A DNA stretch of 64,000 nucleotides from contig JAVLUZ010000154.1 in NCBI GenBank assembly GCA_036768485.1, positions 47,539,786 through 47,603,785 of the forward strand, in the 5' to 3' direction. Under the pieces are notes generated by a model. It made no database searches. It saw nothing but the letters and a program-made list of their open reading frames with translations, and was not told where the DNA came from. Below are positions 48,542-60,357 of the stretch, piece after piece. The position numbers were made by a program, and so were the translations under genes. The stretch is from Mermis nigrescens. Taxonomy: Eukaryota; Nematoda; Enoplea; Mermithida; Mermithidae. Position 1 is the first letter of the stretch. Each line of letters starts with the position of its first letter.

Positions 48542-49882
48542 CAGTGCCGCTCAAAAGTTTAAGGCCATCCACGGTTTTAACGCAGTGTCTGTTTTAATCG
48601 TAAATTTTTAACTCATTATTGTTCGCGAGTTTCAAAATTGAACAGAACGATAGATAAGAAGTATCATCAATTGAAAGTCAACAAAAAAGAATCGACTAGA
48701 AGGAAATACGATGGCCTTCAGCTTGAATTAATGCTTGTATACAAAGTGTTAACGAATTGATCAATTTGACGCATTTTTTGGGATTGAACCCAAGATTTTC
48801 TTCATTTTAAATTATTTTTGCTCGTAAAATGCGCTTGGGAATTACGTTCCTGAAGTTTTCCTTGCATAATTCACCAAATGTTTTTTATTAGATTGAGTTC
48901 CTGGGACTGTAGGGGTCAGGATAATAAAGGCAATCCCTGCCCACAAAATATGCTACAGTGGTTTTTGCGTTGTATTTTTGATCAATCATCACCCTTCTGG
49001 TAAAAAATGTCTTTGATCTTTTTTCTGAGACAGTCACCAAAGAAGGAACCAAGTGCTCCTTAGTTAAACAAATATATGAAGTGGTTGTAAATTTTGGGTT
49101 GGAAGGAAATAAAATTAAATCAGAAAATCATGGCTCCGAATGGACTCGAGACCAAAACACTGCATTCTCTTCTGTGTTTGACGCTTCCGGTCATGCATTT
49201 GACATTTTATATTTGTGAACGTCTGCGGACAAAAACCCTTAATTTCAAAGTGAAACCTTTGAACAATCGAGCAAAGTCCAACGAACGAAATTTCGAGCAA
49301 AAATCAATCCGTTTTTTCTGTTAAACTCGATCGCATAAGAACTTTATGACGATCCAATTATACGGCCAAGATACTGACCAATTGTCTGCCTCAAAACCAA
49401 TGGTCCCCAATCAATAGACAATTCACCCTGAATGTCAGGAGCGGTCAGACGTCAATTTTTAAAGAAGTTCGCTTTAGACCACTTAGTTCTTTAGTGGCCA
49501 ATTTAGAGGACCGCCCCGGTTCGAGAAAGATCAGTAAAGGAATCGAACTGTTTGTGTTTCTTATGTTTGTTTTGTGTGACACATTAAATTATATTGAAAC
49601 ATTCAGCTATCACTCTTTGGAATAGTTTAGTATCCTAAAACATAGACTCGATTTTTGATCAAAAGACCAACAAAATGGAGCGGAATTAACCCGTAATAAA
49701 TCAGCTAGTAGTTGACAAAATTCCGAATGACTAAACTTCTTGAAATCAGCGGAGAAAACTGATCTAGAAACTTTTTCAAAGTGAAATTTAGGCCTTTTAA
49801 TTTCACAGTCAAAAGTGATTTTAAAACCCAATGGATTTTGGAGTTATCAGTCAGAGTGGCCTTAAATTTTTGAGCGGCACTG
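48542..49882 (-). mobile_element. Tc1/mariner element, degenerate
   Basis: Ends CAGTGCCGCTCAAAAGTTTA and, inverted, CAGTGCCGCTCAAAAATTTA; TA follows the right end, while the left TA has decayed to GA. 1.34 kb, the usual size of the group. Confidence 0.88.
48700..49570 (-). pseudogene. Tc1-type transposase remnant
   Basis: The minus strand gives, in shifting frames, RLTAPDIQGELS (the helix-turn-helix end of Tc1 transposases) near 49410-49460, and QSQELNLIKNIW near 48900 in place of the QSPDLNPIENLW block around the second catalytic Asp. Many frameshifts and stops lie between them, and the proline and glutamate of the DLNPIE motif are replaced. Clearly inactive. A Tc1 transposase cuts and pastes DNA at TA sites. 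Confidence 0.8.
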
Positions 49883-50154
49883 TAGCTAGGTGCACTATTT
49901 TTCTGCACGGTTATCTCGCTCATTCTTCTTGCGCCGCGTGTCCTAAATTTCCTAAATTTCTTGGTGCTAATCTGTTTGCGCATCTTTAGCGCCCTACAGC
50001 TCTTCAATACACTTGTAACAGCGGTTGTTCGGACTTCAATTCAGGTAAGGTTAGGAAGCAGAATGATTTGTCGTTTTCTTTACCTAGAGTATTGACAGTT
50101 TGATGTTTAAGAAATAAAGTATTGTGTTATTTATTTCTCAAACTGAGGCCACAA

Positions 50155-50300
50155 CCGTACATGGGTAGCAAGAAAATGTTGGGGTCTGGTTGGATTAAAT
50201 CACCAAAAATGTTACTAAAAATATAATTCTGGGGGCCTTCAATAATTTGCGGGTTTTTCCATCTTCTGGCAGTGCAACTCCCCTAAAAATCCCATACGCC
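50155..50300 (+). repeat. C-tract repeat (family F) in X3
   Basis: CCGTACATGGGTAGCAAG at the start and CCCCTAAAAATCCCATACGC at the end. Similar to 13240-13385 and 60585-60715. Confidence 0.45.
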
Positions 50301-50581
50301 AACTTGTGGCCACAACTACGATCTGTAGGCCGCAGATTATACTTCGATTTTTGTGTTGCTTAGAGAAATCATGATTTTTATCAGATTCTTACGAGTTTTT
50401 CGAGCGCATAGGTGACTTTTTACTATTCCCCTCCTTTTATATCTTCAATAATCCGCAACTCCAAGTACATTCGTCCTTTTTTCCGTCGAAGCATTTTTCT
50501 TTGATAGTCTGGAAAAATTTATCTGCATAAAGCAAGTGCAATATTCCGCAGAAACGTTTCGATAACACGTATGGTTAATTT

Positions 50582-50778
50582 CAGGGGTGGATTTAGGGGG
50601 GCGGGGGGCGGCCGCCCTCCTTCCCCCCATAGGTCGAAAATAGTGCGCAAAATTAAGGATTTTGGAGCGATTTTGAGCGATTTTCGGGTTGAAACGGCTA
50701 ATTTTTCCGCCCAAGTCGGGGTTCCGTCCCCTCCTTAGGGGTACCGCCCCCCTTAGGAAAATCCTGGATCCGCCACTG
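50582..50778 (+). mobile_element. Short hAT MITE (family C type)
   Basis: 197 bp. CAGGGGTGGATTTAGGGGGG and, inverted, CAGTGGCGGATCCAGGATTT. Flanks GTTAATTT and GTGAATTT match at 7 of 8. GC-rich with GGCGGCCGCC. Confidence 0.85.
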
Positions 50779-53700
50779 GTGAATTTATCAATGAAATGAG
50801 AATCCCTATTTAATGTCGGTCGTTTTCCTCCAAGGCTTAAGCTATTTACTCCGACCTCTGAATTTCGGGCAACAAATTGCGTCTAAGGATATTTTAATTA
50901 ATTTTTTGTTATTTTTAGCCAATAGAAGAAGACCACTAACCATCTATTCCGTCCTCTATGACGAACAAGCCATGTTCTTTTCAACCTAAGATTAATTTGT
51001 GATTCTCGAGTTAATAATTCCCTAAATTTTACAGCAACAAAAATTACTGATTGAAATAATATTTTTCTACAATATACACATAAAAACGCGCAAATTAAGG
51101 CCTTTAAATCCTGATAACTCTACGAATTTTTATATGAGCATAGAGCCAATAAATACGTGTGTTTTAAAGAGCTCTATCCAAGACATGTATAAGCCTTGTA
51201 TAATCATAATAACTCTTCTTTCTGCAGTCTCAAAAAACTCAAATTTATAATAAAATTTTCCAATATCATTAATTTTTATTGAATTTCTCCCAGTTTTCCG
51301 AAATCAAATCGAGTTGTTCCCTAATTTGTTATAATAAATACGGTATTGAAATTAATGAATTGTATCTAATAAACATAACATGAACGCGCATCATACTATA
51401 AGGCGCACAGTGATATTTCGAGAAAGAAACGATCATTTCTATGGAGCTGAGTGAAACAAGCCCACGCCCACATGAGCTTACGAGCAGACACGCGAACGAG
51501 GTGAGGCCTGGTTGAACCTCCCACAATGTGAGAACTTGGGAAATTAAGTAGGAAAAAGAGGCAAAATGAACCGCTAAAAGAGAAGGAAACCGAGAATTCT
51601 TTTCAAAAGTACTTGAAATCGATCAGAATAACTGTGGAAACAATGCAGTATCAACTCTATTTAGCATTTATGCCTGTTTTTGAGATAATTTCGGTCCAAA
51701 ATCGCACTAAATGCCTCCCTCGCAGACTGACCGAGCCCCAGGGCGACCACGCTCCGCGTTGCTAGCTTAGTACCTATATGATATTTGTATTTCAGGTGCT
51801 ACTTACCTAAAATGTTAAATATTCAACTTAAAACCTGGAAGCGCACTGCGCGTTTTTAGGTTAGAAAAGTTTCAAAGGTTAAAAAATCACGAATATGCAA
51901 AAACCCCAATTCTTGACATTTAACACAAAATTGCTTGGAACTGAGGAAACCTAGTTCAGGAATGAGATTCTAGGGCTAACATATTTGATCTCGTATTTGA
52001 TAACGTCGATCGAGAAATTCTTCAATGCTTCAACAAGGGACAATTTATTTGTTGTTTGAAATATCCGCTCGCCCATTCCAATGGCTATTTGTAATCTTCA
52101 CGTTAGCATCAAAGTTTTGAAGTTTATCGGCGTTTATTTGTTAATTGATTCGATTCGATTTTCGATTTGATTCTGTTTTGAGATTTGTCTTTTACTCATC
52201 TATTCGATTCAGAGTCGTATTCTTATTTAGAAATATATGCCACGTCGCCAAGAAATGTTTTTGCTTAGCTCGGGCAATGGTGATAAGATATTATTGCTTA
52301 AAATCCTCAATTAAGTTCAGCAGGGATAATGGGCAGTAGTGATAATGCGTCGAAATCATTCACCCAGAAATTTTCTCGGGCCTATGCTCGAAATTGCGCT
52401 TTTCGAATTCAGCAAAAAACAAACTACGCTTGCCCAAATTTCGCCGCAGATAATTTTTGCCGTAAAAGTTAAGGCGCAAGGACACTATGTCATCCTCCCA
52501 TCAGCTAGGTACGGCGCTCGCTCCATTAAGAAGCGGAATTAATTATCATTTCGAAAAACGTAGGAACACGCGACCGCTCTATTTTTCTAGAAAAAAGAAT
52601 CTGATTATTTTTCCGGTCCTCCGTATGAATACTAAATATATTCAAAACTTTTCAGCCGAGTGGAGGGAAGGAATATCTAAGTAAGGCCCCGGCTTCACAA
52701 CCAATGATGCGCAAATGACGCAAATTGAGAACAACGAACATTCGTTACGCGTACGTACGCATATTTTTGACATTTCGCTAGTAGAAAAATATCTGCATAA
52801 TAACCCTATAACTAACTTTTCATTTTTTTCGCGCTCGAAAGAAAGTAAAACCTAGAACGGAAGCCCGAAAATTTCCCCATATTTTTCCAGTACGCGAGCA
52901 GGCATTATAACGTAGTACGCGCAACGCGCGAGAAATGCTCAAAATTTCGTCTTAGCTTCAGAATACGTGCGAATTCCTTTAACGTTATATAATAGATTTC
53001 GCTGGATTCGAATGCGTTAACTCGGTTATTGCGTAAGCTAGAAGGGCTAGAAAGTTGGCCCGCACATTTCACGCTTCAATCCGACTACCTATTCGAATGG
53101 TGTCACCTTCTAGCGATGCAATGCGTAGCAAACTTCGCAACTCGACTAACCTCAACGTTCGTTGGCCCGGAGGCGACCGGCTTGTTATGGGGCTGTGTTT
53201 TTGGAACCTCAGCAACCTCATACGGCTTGTTTATCATTTACTTATATAGCCCATGCGTTATTAGCATTTTCAATGTTACATTCGGGTGATGAGAATTGCC
53301 AAAATCGGACAAAATTGCTAGCGCGCATCGAGTTGACGAAATGCGGCGATGATCCCCGAAAATGCGACTGAATATTTAACTCTCAATCTTATATTATCCG
53401 AAGTTTCGTTTCATTAGTCGATTTTCTTGCGCTTTGAGGCTAACGATATTTTAATGCTATTTTAGCCCTTTCGGACGATGAGGCCCACTTTTCAATTTCG
53501 GTCTTAAACTTCGCTCGATGACAAACCTACCTCTTTTTTTCTAGCTAATCAATTCGTATAGTAGTAGGTACTAGTCTTACTTTCTATCGTTGCATTTTAG
53601 ATCTTCTTTTGTCTCTTATTTTTCGTTTAGCCCGGTGACGAATTCCGTAGCTCCTCAATAGCGTATTTTTATAGGCGCCTTAATTGCAAAAATTAATTAT

Positions 53701-53796
53701 TTTACATCGTCGGCGAATTCCACAACATCGCAACTCGTTTTATCGAATAAACACGAAATTTCGGTGGAAATAGAAGTCAATTAAATTCTGTGCCCA
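50779..53796. other. Intergenic region upstream of the UNC-87-like gene
   Basis: Includes a reversed family E copy (51540-51790). From about 52300 the DNA loses repeats and becomes CpG-richer (ACGCGTACGTACGC near 52750, GCGCAACGCGCG near 52925), like the block upstream of Sp, so a promoter or enhancer here is plausible. ORFs at 53029-53371 overlap one another in three frames and show no domain; I do not call them. Confidence 0.4.
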
Positions 53797-53805
53797 TTTT
53801 CGCAG
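53797..53805 (+). promoter_or_regulatory. Candidate spliced-leader acceptor upstream of unc-87
   Basis: ATTTTCGCAG followed by AAAAAG, 70 bp upstream of the ATG at 53876, with no ATG in between. Nematode trans-splice acceptors have the form TTTTCAG. A cis-acceptor of a non-coding 5' exon would look the same. Confidence 0.4.
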
Positions 53806-53875
53806 AAAAAGTACCGTTCAACCCATAAAGCGTCGCCGTTTTCCAAGAGATCTTCGCCCTAGCCGCAACACGATC

Positions 53876-53968
53876 ATGAAATTGCCCTGGAGCAAAGGAG
53901 GCGAAGCTGAACCGGCCGGAAACGTAGTGCAGCCGGGACAACAACCGGCTCAGCAGCCGGCTGGACAG
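53876..53968 (+). CDS. unc-87: unc-87 exon 1
   Basis: 31 codons, MKLPWSKGGEAEPAGNVVQ then PGQQPAQQPAGQ, ending at CAG|GTAATA, phase 0. Low complexity, so the assignment rests on the ATG, the donor and the Pro/Gln style shared with exon 2. An alternative isoform could start elsewhere. Confidence 0.65.
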
Positions 53969-56900
53969 GTAATAAATACTTATCTAAATATTTTTATCCG
54001 GAATGAATGAAAATATAAATGAAAAATCGAAAATTTAAACCAATGTCAGAATCAAAATTCAAAGTAATAACAACTTAGTTAAAAAACAGATTAAATTTGA
54101 AATAAAATTAAAAATAACGTGTTCTAAAAAATCTAAGCAAATAATGTTTAAGTCGAAAATTTGTTTCAGAAAAAGGAGTCTTAGTGAATTAGTGAACTTA
54201 GTTTCGCATATCTTTGACTCGAATTATTTTCAATAAGAAAAAACAGTGAATCTTCGAATCGGGCTTATTTGAAACGCAGCCCCGGTGGAAAGAGATTGAA
54301 ATGAGAAAATTTCTACATCCTCAGATCGATAAAATAATGTCTGAGCTGTTCTTCAGATTAACAACATTGTCAAATTTTTAAAAAAATTATACATTTTCCG
54401 TATCTAGTCGCACTATATGACTTAAAATGTGTAGATTCATCCCAAAATCGCTACAACGGCGCGAGATTTTTCAAAAAATTGCGACTTTGACAGTAATAAT
54501 CAATTAAGCATTATAGCAAAAACAGATATTGTTTGATCCAATTTCGTCAATAGAAAATAAAATTGCCGAAAATAATCTTAAAGTAATATGTCGATTTTGT
54601 GCGGTTTAAATATAAAAGTGGTTAGTGTAAAGGATTATAGATTCTATCCTCATTATCAAAGAAGAAATTATGATCTTATCAATGTAGAAAACTCTGGTCC
54701 GTTTTTTATGCTAGTGCATGAAAACGATTGGTAATAAAACGTGCCTATTACTGTAACTCTATTTTTAACTACTCGATAGACGACTCGGGTCGCTCCCTAC
54801 TCCGACGCGCAATGAGAAATCGGGTATTAGGATAATAAGGCATTTGCTTATTGCGCGATTTCATGCTCCAAATTAAAAAATAGACTATAAGAATAAACAG
54901 GTTTTGTAAAGACAAATTTCATACATTTCAAAAATTATGTAATGTAATTTGGGGTTGCGATTAAATTCAATATCTTACTCATTTAAATACTGCTGCTTAA
55001 CTTTTGAAGTTGTACTTATTACAATCTGTTTCTGTACTAAAGATTGGTGTTTGCAATGGTAAATAATTTCAGTATATGCTATGTAAATCATTGCTTCGCA
55101 TTCCTACGATCAAATTTTTCATCATAACAACGCTCCACTTGTTAGCACTATTGTCCGAGATAAATAAACGTTAGAACTTAAATTAAAAAGTTGACCACAT
55201 TAGTCATTAGGTTCTGTAGTGATTAATTTAGCGCAAATTATTGTTTGACTTGATTTATTTTAATACGTTTCTTAATTTATATTTCTGATAATTTTTCGAT
55301 CTTAATGCGTTTAGTCTACGAAAATTTAAATAATTCAATGTTTTATGCCGTTTTTCTATTCCATTCGCATTGTGCTAAAAATTAGCAATGCAGTCTATCG
55401 CTTACTGCATCACATGGTATTAAAGATATCCTTCGATATTTACCTTAACTTTTCTTTTATTTCTGATACTAAATCGACGATGAATTAATCTAAGCACTTA
55501 ATAGCAATCGGATTATATACTCGTATAGTGGCTTAGACGGTTTTACAATCAATGTCGAATTATTTTAATGCCTACTATTAATCGATTAAGGTACGATAGT
55601 TTTACTTTTGTCTAAATTGTACTCAGTTCAAAGTTAAAATTTTACAAACATCATTATTGTAGCCGCAAGCGCCGGGTGGTCCTGAGAAAGCCGTCGGCGG
55701 GTCAAGTACCGGCGCAAAAGCGGTCGGTGCCGCAAGCGCCGCCGCAGGCGGCTCAACAACCGCCGCCACAAACGCCGCAGGCGACGCCGGCGCAACCGCC
55801 GTTCGCGACGCAGCAGGGCGGGGGCGGCAAAAGACTCGGGCGCTGGTCGCTCGACCAATTGAGACAAACCGATGGCATAATACCGCTGCAAAATGGTCAG
55901 TTCGATCGGGAAATTTGCATGAAAATTGATTATTTTCGAAAAATCTGACCGAAATCAATGTAGATAGGTACAAGACCAATATCAATTTTTCGATTTTTTT
56001 CTACAAAATAGCGGAGTTTGCTGGAAAAAGGATGTTTTTCGTTTTCTGTTGATGCGTAGCGAAGTCAGGCGGTGAAAAGTAAAAGTATCGCAAAAAGATT
56101 GCCTTTATTCGAATCTCTAGGAAATTGTCGAAAAAAATTGGGGTCGCTTCTGATATATTTTCACATTCTATTTCGGAACGTACTACTTACAAAAAATTAT
56201 AATTCAAGCCAATAATATGACTGATTAATCGGCCTCCTTTCATAGATTCTTTTTTTAAACATTATGTTTTAATTCTGTCCCTTCGCATTTGATAATTTTA
56301 CTTTTTTCTGATCTCGCGCATAATTTTCAGATCTTTTGACAAAATATTTAAATATGACATTTAGGAACGAACAAGTTCGCCAGTCAACGCGGAATGACCG
56401 GCTTTGGTACGCCGCGTAATACCAGCACAAGAATCAATGCCGAGAATTTGGCCTTGATTCCGGAGGAAATCGCGCGGCTCGCCGACTTAGAGGTAAAACG
56501 TCGGCTCTCGTTTATACCGTAAAAGTCGTTGTACGGGTGTATTGTAAATATCGAGCTAAAATTAAGAAATTTCTCAATTTTTCTTGACTAGCGATCATTA
56601 TTTTTATTGCCTTCCGACTTTATCAGTTTACGATTTCCTATTCTTTATAATTTACGAATCATAGCGTATAACGAACGTGATAATACGATTATAATAGTCT
56701 GTTCCATGCCAAACGGCCCATTTTCCGCTATGGTCTTATTACTGTAATGAAGTTTCACCGCACAAACGTCAATTTTAACTATGCTTCCGTAATAGATTAT
56801 TGATTAAAATTCTCCTTATTGATGTTTATTGCGTTTTACTTAACACGCGACGCGTCTAACTGACTGCCGCAACAACCTAACCCGTAAAATATTCCGCTAC

Positions 56901-59900
56901 GGTAATAAGCCGTATAGCAAAAATGGGCCGCTTGGAATGGAGCAGACTGTAGTGAGTTATGGTAGTCCACTAAATTTATTATTGCCTCGTATTACTTATT
57001 CGATAATCTTGATAGTTTACTTCTTATTAATTATATTCATTTACTCATTAATTATTGAATATTTATCTGTTTCATTATTGGAAGAAGATTTAATTAAATA
57101 CTTAAAATTTAAATTAGAATTTTTCATCTTTTTATAACAATTAGAAGGAAGTTTATTGATAAAAATTTTATCTCATTTAAATCTTTTTTATTACTTTATA
57201 TCGAATTATATTTTATGTCATTTTATAAATTAATCATTGATTTTGTTTTTGTCATTATTTCGTAATAAGTTTGAGACGCATAATGATACGAAAATGTATA
57301 TATGAAATGTAAGGTGAGGCCCCAAAGTGGTACGAATCGGTACGCGACGCAGCGCGGTATGGTTGGCTTCGGCACCGGACGGGACGTGTGCCGCGAATCG
57401 GACAAAGTGAACGTGTTGCCGGGCGATTTGCAGCCGGTGTCGGAGGAGAAAGAACGGCTCACCGACGGCATTGTGCGATTACAAAGCGGTATTTATTTCG
57501 CTTTTTTGTTTTATTATAATTTATTCCATTCCATTTTAATTTAGTTTTTGCCATTTATGATATGAGAAAAAGGTTTAGGAGCGCAGTGTGGCCTGTCAGA
57601 GGGTTAAGCCCGGTCTATGAGATCGGACGGATTGAGTTACGTATAACGACTTAGATGATGGTATTACGAATGATGTACTTGGCTTAAAAAATACTCGACT
57701 CTACAGTATGCAGCCGACAGTATTTTTACGGAATTATTCCGATAGTTGTAGATTGCAAGAACAAATTAAAAATAAAGCAGAAAATACCGAAAAAAGGATT
57801 AAAAACCTGTAATTAATAATTTAGATTAAGAATCAATTTTTTACTGATGTAATCTTACGATTGAGGTTTAAATGTAATAATGCAACACATTAAAATTATG
57901 TAAAAATACGAATGCGGAAATGACTTAAAACTATATAATTTGAAGAAATACGAGTATTTGTCCGAAACAAAGCGAAGATCGATCCAAAACCGATATATTG
58001 GCTCGTTCAACTAAAAAATTAGGGAAATCCAGATATTAATTAATAATTTTAAGGAATTATCTTGTCAATTTTTTTACAGGCACAAATCGGTACGCGTCGC
58101 AACGCGGTATGACGGGCTTCGGCACGTCGCGTCGCGAAACGACCAAAATGCTCGACACAAAACATCCGGAGAACGACGTCGAGCATCCGGATCAGAGTTC
58201 GATCATTTTGCAAAGCGGCACGAATCGGTTCGCCAGTCAAAAGGGCATGACGGGCTTCGGAACTGCTCGCCGCGAGACCACCAAGATGCTGGACACTAAG
58301 CATCCCGATCAAAACATCGACCATCCCGATCAAACGACTATACCATTGCAAATGGGCACCAATCGATTCGCCAGTCAACAGGGCATGACGGCCATCGGGG
58401 CGTTCCGGCTCGAAACCCTCAATCCGTTGACCAGTCGACAAAAGCAGGAGAGCCAGGGACTAGTGCCGAGTCAGGTACGATTAACGGAACAGCTCGCGAT
58501 GGCGCGCAGGTGCGCAGCGTAGCTAGTCCGGGTCAGTCGGAGTGAAACCCGATGGACTAAAATGGCATTGAAAAGCTGGTACGATTGATAAATTAGCGTG
58601 AACGCTACTTTAAATCTTGATTCAATTTCATTGAAAATCGCGATTCCGAATTGAACAAATTTCAAATTTTATTAAATGAGTTTCTGGGGATGTACGGTGA
58701 TTTTTAATCTCTTTGAGTACGACTTATAGCTGTTTACAGCAGCCTACTTTGAATCCGACTCATTCGTTACGCATTTCAAAAAAGGTCAAGATCTTCATAA
58801 AATTTCGCGTGAAATATAGTTCTTAGTCAAAATTTTGCCGATATCCTTTTGAAAGTAGGCTTGAGGCTAAATAAAAATGACTAATTTAAGTCCATTCCCG
58901 CTTTCCCCGTATTCGCGTACTTGGTCGATGCGGAGCACAGCTATTTTAAAGGAGCGTACAAATTTATCTTTTCGGCTTAAAAAGGATGAGTACGATTGCG
59001 TAGTTCCTGTTGATTCTTTTTCTTTCTATAGCGCAGGAACAAAAAACTTTTTTTGAAAATTTAAGGTAATTAAACAAAATTTGGTCAAAGCCGAAAAACG
59101 ATTTAAATACGCTCGAGCCAAAAGATCGCTAAAAACGCATAAAACGGCACACTTGAATGGGGGGTTTTTTAAGAAATTGAAAATTTTGGGAGAGGTCAAT
59201 AGCGCTCTGCTGGAGTTCACGGTGCTTCTCAAAGTCAAGATTTAAAAAACACGCACTTTCGGTCTAGTTGAGACCATACACGCGCAGCATGGTCTGTCTG
59301 GTTTGTCAAATAATGAAGTTTTTGGCCGAGATGACGTCAAAAAGTGCTAAAATAGCGTTAAACTATGTTACGTTACAGTTTCTAGTCAATTTTAAGCACT
59401 TTTGAAGAAAATCTTTGATTTATCGGTTTTAAACCTTGATTATGCCTTATTTTTCTCAGGAAATACTCCGTTTTTTGTTTCTGGGGGTCTAGTAGACTAT
59501 AGAGTCCATATATCCCTAACTTAGGGCTGGCACGTTTTGTATTTATCGTCTTTACTAAATCATGTTTATTTGCCGTGCAGTCGAAGAAACTGTCCGTTTT
59601 TGATTTAAGAATGTAGAGCTTGTTAACAGCTTTCCAAAAATGCTGCAATTTCGCTCCGAGTAGAGAAAATTAGAAAAGGCTATAATAGCGGGCAAAACGA
59701 CCATATATCGTCTTTACAGTTTTCTCTTCCCGGGAGCGAAATTATAGCACGCGTAATACATTTTTGGAAAGTTGTTAGCCTGCTCTACATTTCTAAATCT
59801 AAAGCAGAGTTTTCTTTAACTGTATGCTACATAAATGCTATTCAACCAAAAAGACGATAATTCCTTCGCGTCAGCCTCACCCCAACCCCTCATGTGAATG

Positions 59901-60357
59901 TCTAATCCAGACCCCTTACTTTCCCCACATGGATGTCTCGCGTTCAGGCGCGGCACTTTTTCTTCCGATCTTAGTTCTTTGGATCAATGACAATTTTAAT
60001 CGGTCGATTATCGATTGACCGATCTGGTTAGAAATCAAAATTGATTTATCTTGGTTTTTTGTTTCCCGAACTTCCCACTTTTTTCTTGAACAGATGGGCA
60101 GCAATCAGTTTGCTAGTCAAGTGGGCATGACGGGATTCGGCACGCCTCGCGACGTCACATACATCGCCGAGGCGGGCGAATTGCCGTTCGAGGAAGTGAA
60201 GAAGAGCGAGTCGATTATACCGAGTCAGGCGGGCTGGAACAAGGGCGACAGTCAGCGGGGCATGACGGGCTTCGGAGCGCCGCGTGACGTTAAGGGCAAG
60301 CATCTGAAGCGCCTGTGGGAGCTGGAGTACCCAGAGGAAACGTTGGGTCACTTGTGA
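53876..60357 (+). CDS. unc-87: UNC-87-like protein with seven calponin-like (CLIK) repeats
   Basis: Seen: exons 53876-53968, 55670-55895, 56365-56492, 57314-57488, 58080-58474 and 60094-60357 join in phase into 426 residues. A Pro/Gln-rich N-terminus of about 90 residues is followed by WSLDQLRQTDGIIPLQNG and seven repeats of the form QSGTNRFASQKGMTGFGT, the last one reading IIPSQAGWNKGDSQRGMTGF. The tail is LKRLWELEYPEETLGHL. There is no calponin-homology domain. Known: UNC-87 of C. elegans has seven CLIK repeats, bundles and stabilises actin filaments in body-wall muscle and opposes ADF/cofilin. Inference: ortholog with the same cytoplasmic role. Repeats 3 and 4 are joined by almost identical RRETTKMLDTKHP linkers, which points to a recent internal duplication. 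The acceptor of exon 2 is uncertain (55670 or 55691 both keep frame). Confidence 0.9.
53969..55669 (+). other. unc-87 intron 1
   Basis: 1.7 kb, AT-rich. No transposon or RNA gene recognised, unlike the Sp introns. Confidence 0.7.
55670..55895 (+). CDS. unc-87: unc-87 exon 2
   Basis: Pro/Gln/Ala-rich (QAPPQAAQQPPPQTPQ), then GKRLGRWSLDQLRQTDGIIP and LQNG, the lead-in to CLIK repeat 1. Ends AATG|GTCAGT in phase 1. The obvious acceptor TTGTAG (exon at 55663) would put exon 1 out of frame; CGCAAG (exon at 55670) or GAGAAAG (55691) keeps it. Confidence 0.8.
55896..57313 (+). other. unc-87 introns 2 and 3 (around exon 3)
   Basis: 55896-56364 and 56493-57313. AT-rich, with nothing recognised apart from exon 3 between them. 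Confidence 0.75.
56365..56492 (+). CDS. unc-87: unc-87 exon 3: CLIK repeat 1
   Basis: After CATTTAG: GTNKFASQRGMTGFGTPRNT, then INAENLALIPEEIARLADLE, ending at GTAAAA, phase 0. Confidence 0.93.
57314..57488 (+). CDS. unc-87: unc-87 exon 4: CLIK repeat 2
   Basis: After ATGTAAG: VRPQSGTNRYATQRGMVGFG, then a 30-residue linker and LTDGIVRLQSG, which opens repeat 3. Ends AGCG|GTATTT in phase 1. Confidence 0.92.
57489..58079 (+). other. unc-87 intron 4
   Basis: 591 bp, AT-rich with a TTTTTTTACAG end. Nothing recognised. Confidence 0.8.
58080..58474 (+). CDS. unc-87: unc-87 exon 5: CLIK repeats 3 to 5
   Basis: After TTTTACAG: GTNRYASQRGMTGFGTSRRE, GTNRFASQKGMTGFGTARRE and GTNRFASQQGMTAIGAFRLE, with DTKHP linkers. 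Repeat 5 departs from the consensus (MTAIGAF for MTGFGTP). Ends VPSQ at GTACGA, phase 0. Confidence 0.94.
58475..60093 (+). other. unc-87 intron 5, with a family E copy
   Basis: Holds a family E repeat at about 59275-59520 (CACGCGCAGCATGG start, GCTAAAATAGCG core). At 59530-59830 there is a diverged inverted pair (TTTCGCTCCGAGTAGAG near 59649 and CTCTTCCCGGGAGCGAAA near 59725). The rest is unassigned. Confidence 0.6.
60094..60357 (+). CDS. unc-87: unc-87 exon 6: CLIK repeats 6 and 7, stop
   Basis: After CTTGAACAG: MGSNQFASQVGMTGFGTPRD and AGWNKGDSQRGMTGFGAPRD, then the short charged tail and TGA at 60355-60357. Confidence 0.94.
   Translation: MGSNQFASQVGMTGFGTPRDVTYIAEAGELPFEEVKKSESIIPSQAGWNKGDSQRGMTGFGAPRDVKGKHLKRLWELEYPEETLGHL

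Larger units (their letters stand above)
48131..50505. mobile_element. Family X element (copy X3)
   Basis: Terminal inverted repeats of about 190 bp: GAAGAAAAATGCACCGATGG through GCGGCCTCTGAAAAAAG (48131-48310) and the inverse at about 50325-50505 ending GCATTTTTCTTTGATAG. The interior is interrupted by a Tc1 copy and a short C-tract repeat (50155-50300). No transposase of its own. Confidence 0.7.

Noticed and set aside
49094..49324. 76-residue plus-strand frame in the Tc1 copy
   Set aside because: The recognisable transposase fragments are on the minus strand. This frame is antisense chance.
53029..53371. Three overlapping plus-strand frames upstream of unc-87
   Set aside because: Mutually exclusive frames in CpG-richer DNA with no recognisable motif. 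Apparent hydrophobic stretches are not enough.
55663..55895. Alternative reading of unc-87 exon 2 starting at 55663 in phase 0 (PQAPGGPEKAVGG...)
   Set aside because: It stays open but ends out of frame with the CLIK repeat in the next exon and loses the WSLDQLRQTDGIIPLQNG lead-in.
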